Positions 25,740-37,360 of a stretch of DNA of 64,000 nucleotides are shown piece after piece. The position numbers were made by a program, and so were the translations under genes. The notes under the pieces were generated by a model, which saw nothing but the letters and a program-made list of their open reading frames with translations, was not told the origin of the DNA and did no database searches. Position 1 is the first letter of the stretch. Each line of letters starts with the position of its first letter. This DNA is from Lepisosteus oculatus (taxonomy: Eukaryota; Chordata; Actinopteri; Semionotiformes; Lepisosteidae): assembly GCF_040954835.1 (NCBI RefSeq), contig NC_090707.1, forward strand, positions 17,378,570 through 17,442,569, written 5' to 3'.

Positions 25740-26280
25740 AAAGACCTTCCGTATTCGGCTCACTCTAAGAACCCGAGGGGATGAAGAAAAGCAGGCTCAC
25801 ATTGCGAAACGTTAACGGAAATTTAGACACAACGTCTGGATATATGCATCGAATCACGTGAAACGGGGGATCGAAGTCTCCGGTCTCCAGACAGTAATTG
25901 CATACAAATGAAAAATCCCCGTAACGTCGATAGGCACGTCTAAGAACAAAGGCGGATTCGAATATTAGGTTTCATAACGAGGGACATTTTTCAGAACTTA
26001 TAAGTTGGCAACATTTTTTAGAATTTGTCTTTGAACTTCCGTAACGTCAAGGTCGTCACCTTTAACCCTTCTGAAAAGTAGGCGCCTTTTGGCTGTTCTC
26101 GTAGTTAGACGACTCCCTCCGAACAATATCTGCACTGCAGCTAAGGGCGTCCGAATTGCGTGATAACGGCGTGTCCCGACGGATTAAGGTGCACAATCTT
26201 TACAACAGTAATACAGTCTTGCCAAGAGAAGTCTGATTTCATATGGTTACCTTCAGTTAAGGATAAAAGCACGTTTTGGA
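25740..26280. promoter_or_regulatory. candidate CpG-rich conserved element, hoxd11-hoxd10
   Basis: CpG dinucleotides are frequent here compared with the surrounding AT-rich DNA. A perfect TCACGTGA E-box sits at 25854-25861. The motif CCGTAACGTC occurs twice, near 25919 and 26039. No coding frame is visible. I infer an enhancer or cryptic promoter; only alignment with other fishes could show conservation. Confidence 0.35.
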
Positions 26281-27159
26281 CAACGAACTCTGCCATTATT
26301 TCATACTACTGACTGTCAGTATGAAAAACCGTCATTTCCAACCCGCACACAAATGGAACATGAGTGTTGTCAATTCACAATACAAATTTTAAAAGTTTAT
26401 TTTCTTTTTCATATTATGCACGGCATTGCACAAAACCAACACGTGACAAACGAAGAATATTTGTGGGAGCGTGTGCTTTTACGTGTATTTCTGTTGATAG
26501 GTTTTTGCAGATGTGAGCCATCTTAATTTCGAAAAAATCATTTGTTTTCATGTATTTAATGTTTTGTAGCACGTAAAACACTTATATTTTAACCAGAGGT
26601 TTTTTTTCCCAATCCTACATATTTTGGTGCAAAATAATGGAGTAATGGATGTAAATAAATGATTTGAATGGTTTCAGAGAAATGTGGCAGGTTTGGAAAC
26701 GGAACAAATGATTGTCAGCGTACAGGAAATGTTTGTAAAATACACGTATCCCTTGTAAGTAGCTATGGTCGTGAAGGTAGAGATCCTGGCTACACACGAA
26801 GAGACGCACACAAACAAAAAAGTGGACAGAAAAATTAGAAAGAAAAATAGGTGATCCGAATTTATGTCCCAGTGTGTGCTAAATAGAAGTAGGAAACTAC
26901 TACAAAATAGGCCTAAGTAAGCTTTGCAATGTGCAGCCTTGACTAAGACGTACCAAGTTTATTTTTACAGCATATTGAGTCAATAGAGCTTTGATATTTA
27001 ACAGGGTTTTTGTTTTTGCTTTAAATAGTATTTTACCCACGTCTTTTTGCAGCAGGCTCTCGTAAACTGCTGCTATATATAGAAGTCAATATTTATTTTA
27101 TCCACACGAGGGCGTGCTTCCAGCGAAATTAATAATCTGAAATAAAAGAACCCCCTTTC

Positions 27160-27204
<45 letters not shown>
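27160..27204. repeat. (ATT)n microsatellite
   Basis: About 15 uninterrupted ATT units. Confidence 0.95.
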
Positions 27205-28264
27205 GTTTGGTGTTTGGTGATTTGTCTAATAGGAAGTATTCTACCATAACACGGATGAGGTTCTTTGTGCTGTATTTTGTGCTATATTGCAACCGGTATT
27301 TTCATTTCTGCCTGAAGAACCCCGGCTGTTTTTAGCTTCTTTTAAAACAGGGTTATCCTGTATCGTTTCCATCTGTATTGAGCCATTTTTGAGCAGTGTC
27401 TAAGCTTGGTGACATTAAAAGCATGAAAGACACCTCAGCGTTTTCCCCGTTAACACGAAACTAAAACATAAAATTATAAGTTGCAAAATTCTAATACATT
27501 AACCCGTATAAACACTTTAATATACAGGTAATATACCTTAAGTTTATTTCTCAAGACTAAATATTATTAGGGAATGTTTTGAGGCGAGCTACAAAGTACA
27601 TACCGGTGTATTTGAAGGACATTAGGCGCCGCTGTTTAAAGGCCTTTTTGAATTATAACTTATTTAAAATAACCTTTTTTAATTCCGAAAATTATTTAAT
27701 TTCATTACGTTAATTGATACTAAATGCTGTTTATCGTACGCCTAAGGTAATATATTTATTTCGGCATTAATATTATTTTCAATAACAAGTTATTTTTAAA
27801 AGGATTACATTTAAAACAAATCTATATTCTCTTAAAAGCACCAAGACGTCAGCCCCACCGGCGTCAATTTTTAGAATAAGGAAAAATTAATCCAACAAGA
27901 AATTAAAAGCAAGCACACGGAGGCATTAGCCAATATTTGCCCGTCAACGAAGTCCTAAACGATAATGCACGTCTATTCAAAATCGATTATTTTTTTAAAT
28001 ATTTATGCATATGATTTTCGTTTAAATAATTTAAATGAGTACAATATCTGAAACGAAATGCAAAAAACAAGAAATTATACTGTTCTAACATTCAATAAAA
28101 ATGTATCCTGTTTCCTATATATACATCCTATTATTTTCTATTTAAGAATCTAATTGTAGATGTGATTTTTTTCGATGATATTTGGATGGGTAATCCCGAA
28201 TGTGCAGACAATGCACATTGTATACACACTGTTTAGGAATTATTTATATTGAAAATAAAAGTTA

Positions 28265-28284
28265 CTGTTGTTGTTGTTGTTGTT
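28265..28284. repeat. (GTT)n short tandem repeat
   Basis: About six to seven TTG/GTT units in a row. Confidence 0.8.
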
Positions 28285-30309
28285 TTGGTCAGCAAGACGC
28301 ATAAGGTACTTTTAATTTTCGAGAAAAGCATTTTATTTCATTGGAAGGAAAATGTTGAATTCTCACACGAAGAGCGTTACGTATTCGTTGCGTTAACAAT
28401 ATTAATGTGGGAAATCAAACTAAAATGTATTCAACAACGAGAAGCTGACTTTGTTATTTTTTTCTAACGTTTTTTTTCCCGTAGTGACCCTTCATTTTCG
28501 ATTTGAAAGGGAATTTCGACACTGTAATGAACTTCTAGTAGTTTCACATGTGTCTGATTTTTTTAAACCTTTGGCACGACCTACACTCTCCTACATTTGT
28601 TTTAAAAGTGTTTCCTCTGTCATTAGTATTGTTATCTGAGGTTAACTTTAAGCCATGGTTATTAAATTGTTGGTCGTGTATCCTTCTGTAGTTTATGATA
28701 TGGGTAGGCGTTGAGTAATAAAGAATTCAATCTTGGCATCAGTTCAGAAGTATTTTAAAACCTCAGCACATCATAGCGTTCTGCACTGGGACACTGGGGC
28801 AATTTATTTTTTTAAGTTGAAACTAAACAGTGGTTTCATCTGGACTTTGTATATTATTTATTATCTCTGTACTTTTGCTCTGCCCAGTTTGCCGATTAAA
28901 AAGAGAAAACCCTCGTCCACTTAAAGAATGTTTTTTTTTTATGTTCGCACTCCGAGGAACACTAAGAAAAGAAAAACTAGGAGGAAATTTAACTGGGTGT
29001 TGTGCGATTTTAACCACAAAGCACGTGGTGAAAACTCAACCCAGTATTTGTGCCAGTGTCTAATTTTGGGTTGTTGTAATGCTAATTTAAATTTCTTTTT
29101 CTTACGTGACACCTTTTCAGAAACGTGAAGGTAATGCTTTGCACGCAGAGCGTACATTTTTGCTATACGTCCGCAATGCATCAAAGAATTTAAGAATAAT
29201 AATATGATAGTTTATAAAGAACTGCAACAAGTATAGTTTACAATATATTGCCTATTTGGGGATATGCATATATTAAGATACACGTAATGCAGAAGTACCA
29301 TTGATATCATTCTCTGCAAAAGCACTCACAATCTTTTAAAATATTGATTGAAATAATTTGCTGCTTTAGGTGTGGCGTTCAATCTAATTTAAATTGCGCT
29401 ACGAATATAGAAAATCGGGCTTTTCACGTCCGAATGCAAAATTGTATCTTACTAGACTTAGCTTTTTGTTTCCTTAAAACAGTCAAGCCATCTCTTCAGA
29501 GAAATCAATATGATATATTTCAATAATCCATAAGGTGAACACCATTTTGTGAATTTTAAGCTATTAATCTTATCTTTTACAAAGTCACAATTGATTTCTT
29601 CATAAAATAAGCTGAACGTGTGCTTTAACTAGGGGTATAATTCTATGAAAGCTTCAAGTGCAGAAAATTACATGGAAGCTCTGGAATGCAGATGAGAAAT
29701 ATATTGATCGGCCTGATTCTCCTTAATATGTTTTAATAAATTCAGCAACCTTTGATACTCCGGAAGTGTCTGGCACAAATGCTTTTACTTAGTCTATAAA
29801 AGCAAATGTATATTCACTTCAGAATTATAACAGAAATGGCGGAGTTCACAGAACTATAATAAACGCACTTGCATTCCAAACTATCCCATTCCAAAAGAAC
29901 AGATTTGTTTATTTTATTTTTTCTTCCCGTGTATATTCCGTAATACAGATAACATATAAAATGTTCTGTGCCTTTTCCCCATATAATACTTAATACTAAC
30001 AAAAAAAACACCAATCTTTTGGATATTCCAAGTAAATGTATCTTGCATTAACACCGAAATGGTATAAGGAACATTTTCAGATTGAACTTGAGGATTTTAA
30101 AATGAACAGCTGAGGGTCTGTCTCAAGCATATTTCCTGAACGTTTTCATGAATACATTTCACCGTGCCCTCCACGCGTAAAAACATGATATATTTTTATT
30201 TCTTTCGTCAAGTGAAAAGTGTTCAGTGCTGGAACAGTCTTTTGTCCGTCTTTAAAATCAATTTCAAGTCCGCGTTCTAGGTGTCGCTGTTGACCACACT
30301 TGAGATCCT

Positions 30310-30489
30310 CATCAAGTTCCACTGCGCCCACGTGACGTTAAAGGAGGCTGCGTCTCAAGGCCATTTTCAAATTTCATTGGTTTGGTTGTCATGTGGTAGC
30401 GGAGAGGCATCCCGAGTTACACGGGGATTGTTTTGCTAGATATGTCAGCCTACAAAGGACATCTCTCTCTTCTTTAAAACCTCTCCAAA
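30310..30489 (+). promoter_or_regulatory. hoxd10 proximal promoter and leader
   Basis: The 180 bases before the hoxd10 ATG are GC-richer than the spacer. They contain a CCCACGTGACG E-box-like site near 30328 and an inverted CCAAT box (ATTGG, 30376-30380). An 11-codon upstream ORF runs from 30442 to 30477 and ends before the hoxd10 ATG at 30490. No TATA box is evident. Confidence 0.5.
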
Positions 30490-32577
30490 ATGTCCTTTCC
30501 CAACAGCTCTCCTGCTGCTAGTACGTTTCTAGTAGACTCCTTGATCGGTGCTTGCCGAACTGATAGTTTTTATTCCAGCAGCAATATGTACATGTCATCC
30601 AGCACAGAAATGGGAAGTTATGGAATGCAAACCTGTGGACTTCTGCCTTCTCTCGGCAAAAGGGGGGAAGTTAGCCACCAAAATATGGGCATGAATGTCC
30701 ATTCCTACATACCTCAGATAGATAACTGGGCAGATCCGAGCAGATCGTGCAGAATAGAGCAACCTACCACCCAACAAATGCCCACTTGCACTTTTCCACC
30801 AAATATAAAAGAAGAAAGTAATTGCTGCATGTATTCCGACAAGAGAGCAAAGGTCAACTCTTCAGAAATTCCCGCTTATCCGAGCCTGATTCCCGAATCA
30901 TGCTCAGTTGATAGTCCCGAAATCCCTGTGCCGGGATATTTCAGACTGAGCCAAACTTACGCATCTGGGAAAAATCAAGAATACAGCAATGCCTCTGAAA
31001 CGAGTTCAAACACAATCCTGCAACTGAGCAGAGTTAATCCCAAATCGCAACTGTCTACTCTTGCTGAGGTGCAAAAGAAAATAACTGAAATTCCGAATAA
31101 CCGAGATACCGCCAAGACGCCAACTCCTGTACAGAGCCCAGAACCAAAGTCGAGCTCGCAAGAGGAGAAGAACTGTTCTACTGAAGCGTCTGCCTCCAGC
31201 CCAGAAGTACCAGACAAGGACGCTAAAGGTAGGCATAATAAAAGGATTAATCGTGTCGTGGTGTGATACGAACGCGCCAGCATCATAAAACCCAATATAA
31301 AACACAAACAACCCTAAAGTCGTAATGTTTAATGAGAGCCTTACTCAAGTTGCAGTAAAACGTGTTAACAGAGTATTTAAATAGTCTTCTCCCTTGCATC
31401 CGTGTGTATATAAATGTATCTGTTGGTATGCCTACTTTCAGCTAGACAACATTATATTATCTGCACCTTTTTCCGTTTTCTTCTGGATTTGAACATAAGG
31501 TTACCGTATTGTGGTATGATTTCTTTTATATTTTAAACGCACATCCAAATTAAGATACGTATGAAAAAATCGTTTGCTTCAGTGTTACCCGTTTAACAGG
31601 ATACTTAAACATAATGCTACAGTCGCTGACCTTAAGCTGACTTTATTTGAACTTCTTTATTTTTATTTTTTTCAGGTCGCTGGGTTAATTGCTAGCCAAA
31701 TTTCACAAAAGAAAAATGTAAAAATTGTTATTTATATGCTTAGAAAGAGAAACGAACAAACAACAAACTAAACGCCTATTTGATATTTTTTTCATTCTTA
31801 AAGGTGCTTCCGATTTGCAGAGTAAAGGTGTAATAATTCACATAACATACAGTATATTGCATAAAATGTGTTTTAAGTTTGATAATAATAAAATTCTAAC
31901 TACAGCTGCTGGTTACAATAATAATATTTTAGCAGATGTTAAGTGCGTTTTCTTGTTTATGATTCAAATGTTTTTATTGATTCAAAACCCCAATATATAT
32001 ATACATACACAGTACATAAACAGTTAATCATACATATCTAGATGGTCTTATTGTCGCATTGTCGCAGTCAATAACCCGCACTTTCCTAAAGAAATATTAG
32101 ATAGAGAGATGCCTTATCATGTGATGAAATTCGTCTGCAGTCTGATCATTGCCATATGCTTGTTTGTTTTTTTTTCGAAGCTCGTCTGTTCAAATATAAG
32201 GGTTTTCCAAAGTAAAGATCAAGGTATTACAACATGTGAAAATAATAATTGCTACTTTGGCTTGTTTTGTTCATTGCGTTTCTTCGTACCTTGTTCTTGC
32301 AGAATGCAAAGCTGAAGCACCAACAAGCAACTGGTTAACTGCAAAAAGTGGAAGGAAGAAAAGATGCCCTTACACAAAGCACCAGACGCTGGAATTAGAA
32401 AAGGAGTTTTTATTCAACATGTACCTTACTCGAGAGCGCCGTCTAGAGATCAGCAAAAGTGTCAACCTCACCGACAGGCAGGTCAAGATCTGGTTTCAAA
32501 ACCGCAGAATGAAGTTAAAGAAGATGAGCAGGGAGAACCGAATCCGGGAACTTACCTCCAATCTCACCTTCTCGTGA
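30490..32577 (+). CDS. hoxd10: Homeobox protein Hox-D10, two exons
   Basis: Hoxd10 specifies lumbar-level trunk, motor neuron and appendage identity. Exons are 30490-31228 and 32303-32577, 337 residues (human 340), with a 1074-bp phase-1 intron. The start [20 protein letters not shown] is the group-10 N-terminus. The [18 protein letters not shown] and YIPQIDNW segments follow. Exon 2 supplies the [20 protein letters not shown] motif with the conserved Trp (about residue 257) used for Pbx contact by group 9-10 proteins. The homeodomain spans about residues 263-322, and the C-terminus [17 protein letters not shown] is characteristic. The first AATAAA downstream is at 33117-33122. Confidence 0.97.
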
Positions 32578-35500
32578 GGGAGGACATGAATGTACAATCG
32601 TTCTTTTTCGTTCTTTGTCAGATGTAAGATGCACTGGGGACTTGGACATCTTGGTTTTTTTTTTCATATTTGGAAACTGTGACGTGTACCTGCTACTTTT
32701 GTTTGAGCTCTTGGTTGTGTTTCATTTCTGGTTTTCTAAAAGTGCCGCATTCTGTAATTTAAATATGTGTTATCACAGGGTATAATACGGACTGGTTTTG
32801 TCTCGGGTCTTAAATTATTAAAATGTTGCAGACACCATTGTGGGAAGATTGTTTTTTCGCTGAGTTGAAAAAAAAAATCTGTAACCGTACACGAAATACA
32901 CAGTTTTAAATTCTTATTAGACCATGACTTTGAACATGAAAGCACATCTATTGTTAGTAATTAGAAAAAAAACATATAAGAGCATCCACCTTAGAGTAGA
33001 ATAGTCCCATTTAAGTAAATCTTGAAGAGTTAGAAATGTTCCTGTATAGTAAATGTGGTAAGTACTGTCATCATATGGGTGTAAATCTGATGCATGTTTT
33101 GTGGCATGTACACTGCAATAAATTATATATGTACAAAAATGATGTTTTTGATGTCCAAAATATAATGCCTATTCATTGTTTCATTTTAGGAAGCAACCAG
33201 TGTAAACGTGTTATTTTTTCACCCAACCATCTGCAACAGCCTAAACACCACAGACAACTAAAGTCATTTACTAAGAAATATATTTATGAAACAGTGTGTT
33301 TCTTCCTACTGAAAAAAAAACAACAACACCAATTGTATTGCCTTTTGATTCTGAACCTTTTACATGTAAACGTCTTGTGTTAATAATACATTTTCGGTCG
33401 AGTGCATCCAAAAATATCCCTGTAATTTTTTTAAATCTAATTTTATTTCTACATTTCTCTCTAGGGTCAGCTGAGATTAAACTAACTCAACAGCCAGTTT
33501 AAAGATACTGCGTTTAATATGTCAGAAATTTCGAAATTTAGAATGAGTGAAATTTCATTTTGAATTCTAGAATTCTCTGTTGAAGTCCCGACAACAGATA
33601 TGAGATGGGGGAGGGGGCATATTTTAATATTATGCCTAATTGTAAAATAATCCATCCTATAAGGACTTGGTACACGATCACTAATGTCTGAAACATTTGT
33701 GCTCTTCTCGAAGAATCTGTTTTTTTTGGGAAAAGGACCACAACAATAATTAAAATAATAAGATCATTTTCAGAACAATACGTACAAAATAATATAAAGG
33801 TATAAAAACTTTAAAATAAAGTAATTTAGACTGTTTGCAAGAATACATTTTTATGAGATCGTTGTTATGAAATTGAATTCTTAGATTAAAATTTCGAATC
33901 GGACTCCTGGATTGTAGAAACCGCCGTTATACTACCGCAACATTTGACTAACGTTAATTTAACACATCGGTTTTGTAAACATACTACTAAGCAAACGACG
34001 ATTAAAGTTTTAGATTACTAGCATTGTAAGTTATTTTCTAAACTTAAATTCTGAATGTTTGCGGTGTAATTCAAAAGCTTAATTCGAGTTTTATTTTCAC
34101 ATATTTTAGGTTTCACAGATTCCTTAAAGAAAGAATTTGAACATACGGCATATTACTGAATTTATACGTACAGAAAGCGGTATGCTTTCAGGTTCAAGAA
34201 AATTGCTAGAAGGAAAATAAGCTTGAAGTAACCTAAATGTTTGTATTTTCTTTAAAAGGTGATTCGTTCTTTACCGATATATTTAAATCTAAAAGAAAGC
34301 TTATGGTCGCCGACAATCTTCAGACTTTTAAATTTATCAACAGTTACATGTTCTCCAGTAAGGTCACATAAAGACGAAAGCTCTCAGTAAGAATATAGTA
34401 GTCGAGTCCCAAAATATTTCACGCACGAAACCAAATTCGAAATAACTGTCCAACGGGGACATAGAATGCTGCTTAAATTAGTCCGCTAAAGGGTTTCGAA
34501 AAAATAAACCTTCCTCCGCTCATTGGAAACGAGTAGCCAACCCAACATGTTAAAATTTAAATGGAAACCAGTACTGCGGCAGAAAAATAATCTTGTTGGA
34601 CCATGTTTGTAAGCACATCTGTATTCCAGAAAGAGTTTAGTCTATAACATGTAAATAAAAACTAATCCCAGTGGGCTTTTTTATTCATGAATGCGTTTGT
34701 CAAGGTGAAACCACTAGGCAAGTGAGACCAAACCGCTTCCAAATACAGGAGTTAAAACAGCAATTACACAAAACTCGGTTGACAGTGGAGCGCCTTTTGC
34801 AAAGTCAAGCACAAGTTGATCAGTGATCTTTTTGATCTTTGACCGTAAGCTTCATTTGCGACCATTGTCCCGTTTAAGAAGCCTGTAGAACATGTGTTGT
34901 GGACTTTATTGTCACTTAAAATGTTTAGTTTCCATTTCAATCCTCTGATTTCGAGTTTAATCATTTCCACCGGACTATCTGGAGCAGAAGGAGGAGACCA
35001 AAGAAAGAAGCAGAATACAGAGTAATAATAATAAAAACCACTGGTGCTGGCAGTGTGAAGCCATACACATTAAATAATCTTTGTAATATGAGGAGGGAAA
35101 TGCATTTCTATTTTGCCAGGTCTTATGACTTAAATTTATAGCTCTATGTACACAAAAGAATGGACGCATCGTTAAAAATCAATAAAAAACAACCTATAAA
35201 AGGCTTGCTCAGAAGCAGACAATTTAAAACACAACTACATTAAGGCTGGTATTAAGAAATACATTTCCCCCACGTTTATCCATAAAACCATTAGTATAAC
35301 AAAAGGGAATATGGAGAACGTAAACTAATTTACATGTCTAATTCAATTTTACTTGTACGTAAAGGAGAGGGTAGCTGCAATTCGACTCTTGAAATCTTAC
35401 AAATATTCAGAAAGATCGTACAAGATTCACTCTTCCCCGAAGAAGACTAACCATACATCATTTCAGGGCAGATTCACTTTGTTACGCCAAGAATCCGTTT

Positions 35501-36099
35501 TATTAAGGGCACATTAATGTATAATCAAATGCACCTCATAAAAATTTTATTGATAGACATAAAAACATTATGGCGGTCTTCTTAATAAATAGAACAGTAC
35601 ACAACAATTATTTTCTATTCCAAATATACAACAACACCGAAACAAATATATACTGTTGCACGTCGTGCAGCACTACAAGAAATTCAAATCTTAAAAATTC
35701 TCATAGCAACGGTATTCTTGATTTTATTGCATGTTTTATGTTTACGAGGAGTTACAATTACAGTAGTCTATAAAACATATTTTACAAGCGTAGAGTGTGC
35801 GACATACCTTATGACGATTTCTGCTTAGATTTTACACACGTTTTTTAAAATATTTGCTCATAGCACCAGTGCATGACTGCAGGTTATGAAATACCCTAAA
35901 TGGGTGTATTAATTTGCGCACGTAAAGAAATAGTCCCGACTCTCCCCTGCTGCAGTAAAGGTTAAAACCATCCAGATCCTCCAAACGGCTTACATTTTAA
36001 CGTTTTCTTCCTTTCCTAATACTATACTGTTGATGATAGTTGCTCAAAATGCGGAAATTAAGCTTATCGCAATCTGCGGATTGATTTACTCACTGTATT
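32578..36099. other. hoxd10-hoxd9 spacer
   Basis: An AT-rich spacer that begins with the hoxd10 3' untranslated region. I looked for a mir-196 hairpin, which sits between groups 9 and 10 in the A, B and C clusters, and saw no match to its mature TAGGTAGTTTCATG start. That fits the usual absence from HoxD. One candidate element lies at 34500-34960. Confidence 0.4.
34500..34960. promoter_or_regulatory. candidate conserved element, hoxd10-hoxd9
   Basis: This segment is less AT-rich than its flanks. It holds a TTTATTCATGAATG homeodomain-type palindrome near 34680 and a cluster of GATC and CTTTGA motifs around 34818-34843 that resembles TCF/LEF half-sites. There is no coding frame. The assignment is inference from texture and motifs. 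Confidence 0.3.
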
Positions 36100-36227
36100 G
36101 GTAAATATGATCACGTGATTCATGCAACCAATCACTGGAGATGAAGCCAGCAAAAATACTATGATTGTTCAGAAGGAAGGTATCTATAACAGTGTAACCT
36201 TTTATATGACTACGAAGGGCTCCAAAA
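36100..36227 (+). promoter_or_regulatory. hoxd9 proximal promoter
   Basis: A perfect TCACGTGA E-box (36111-36118) and a CCAAT box (36128-36132) lie about 100 bases before the hoxd9 ATG. A TATATGAC motif near 36202 is too close to the ATG to be a likely TATA box. The transcription start is not placed. Confidence 0.5.
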
Positions 36228-37360
36228 ATGTCGACCACTGGTACACTTAGTAACTATTATGTGGACTCTATAATAGGGCACGAAGCAGAGGACGTGTATG
36301 GGGCTCGCTTTGTCCAAGGAGCACACAGCACGACCTCAAGGCCATCAGGTGTAGCAGATAATGCTGATTTTTCGTCCTGCAGCTTTGCCCCCAAGTCCGC
36401 CGTCTTTCCCACGTCTTGGTCGTCGGTTCACCCTCAGTCGACAGCCGCAGTATCAGGGATTTATCATCCCTACGTGCACCAGTCTCACCTTGCTGCCACG
36501 GACGGCAGATACGTACGGTCCTGGATAGAGCCCCTCTCCAACTCGGTTTCTTTTTCCGGCTTTCATCCAAACCCTCGGCATTACGGGACAAAGCCAGAAA
36601 GTCTGCCTTCTAAAAGGACAGAGTGTTCTTCTTTTGAGGCACAAACTCCAACTCTTCCCGACTTCACGAGCGGGGCATTTTCAGAAAGCAAGGTTAAAGG
36701 CACCAAAGAAGCCACTGGCAGCGACATTTCGAATCACAGCGAGCCCAAAGAGGACAAGACGCAGCAACTTGACCCAAGTAAGTAAAAGAAATTGCTCTGT
36801 GATTTACAGCCCAGAAACTGTACGAGCGGGGTGTGTAAAGCTGAAGGTTTTACAAACCTATAAAACTGTCCAGACGTTTACCATAGTCCAAAAAAAACCT
36901 ACACACGGCTATAAATGGTAAATTGTGTACAAAATCTTTAAAATCATTCTGACCACAGTTCACAGTTCTCAGCCCTTGGCGCAGACTATCTTTGTTTCAA
37001 TGCAAAAGTAAAACTTACATTTAACGTTTTTCAATAGCAAATGTTTCATAGTTACACCAAAGTACCGATTTTTGTAAGAAGTATTTTATTTAGTTATATT
37101 CTTGCTCTGTTTCAGGCAACCCTGCGGCAAATTGGATCCATGCACGTTCCACAAGGAAGAAGCGGTGTCCTTATACAAAATATCAGACATTAGAACTGGA
37201 AAAAGAATTTCTTTATAACATGTACCTCACAAGAGACCGTCGATACGAAGTTGCTAGAATTTTGAATTTAACCGAAAGGCAGGTAAAAATCTGGTTCCAA
37301 AACAGAAGAATGAAAATGAAAAAGATGAACAGAGAAAAGGGCACTAAGGAGCAACACTGA
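36228..37360 (+). CDS. hoxd9: Homeobox protein Hox-D9, two exons
   Basis: Hoxd9 acts in the thoracolumbar trunk and in proximal appendages. Exons are 36228-36777 and 37116-37360, 264 residues, with a 338-bp phase-1 intron. Human HoxD9 is about 350 residues because of glycine, alanine and serine tracts that are absent here. The N-terminus [19 protein letters not shown] is the group-9 start. [29 protein letters not shown] and RHYGTKPE follow. Exon 2 opens with [20 protein letters not shown], with the conserved Trp at about residue 190. The homeodomain spans about residues 196-255, with the group-9 [19 protein letters not shown] stretch. AATAAA signals lie at 37443 and 37583. Confidence 0.97.

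Larger units (their letters stand above)
24807..30300. other. hoxd11-hoxd10 spacer
   Basis: This AT-rich spacer holds a CpG-richer island (about 25740-26280), an ATT microsatellite (27160-27204) and a short GTT repeat (28265-28284). The segment 29620-29780 also looks less random. No coding sequence or RNA gene was recognised. Confidence 0.4.

Noticed and set aside
32578-36099. Possible mir-196 between hoxd10 and hoxd9
   Set aside because: No match to the mature mir-196 sequence was seen. The HoxD cluster normally lacks it.
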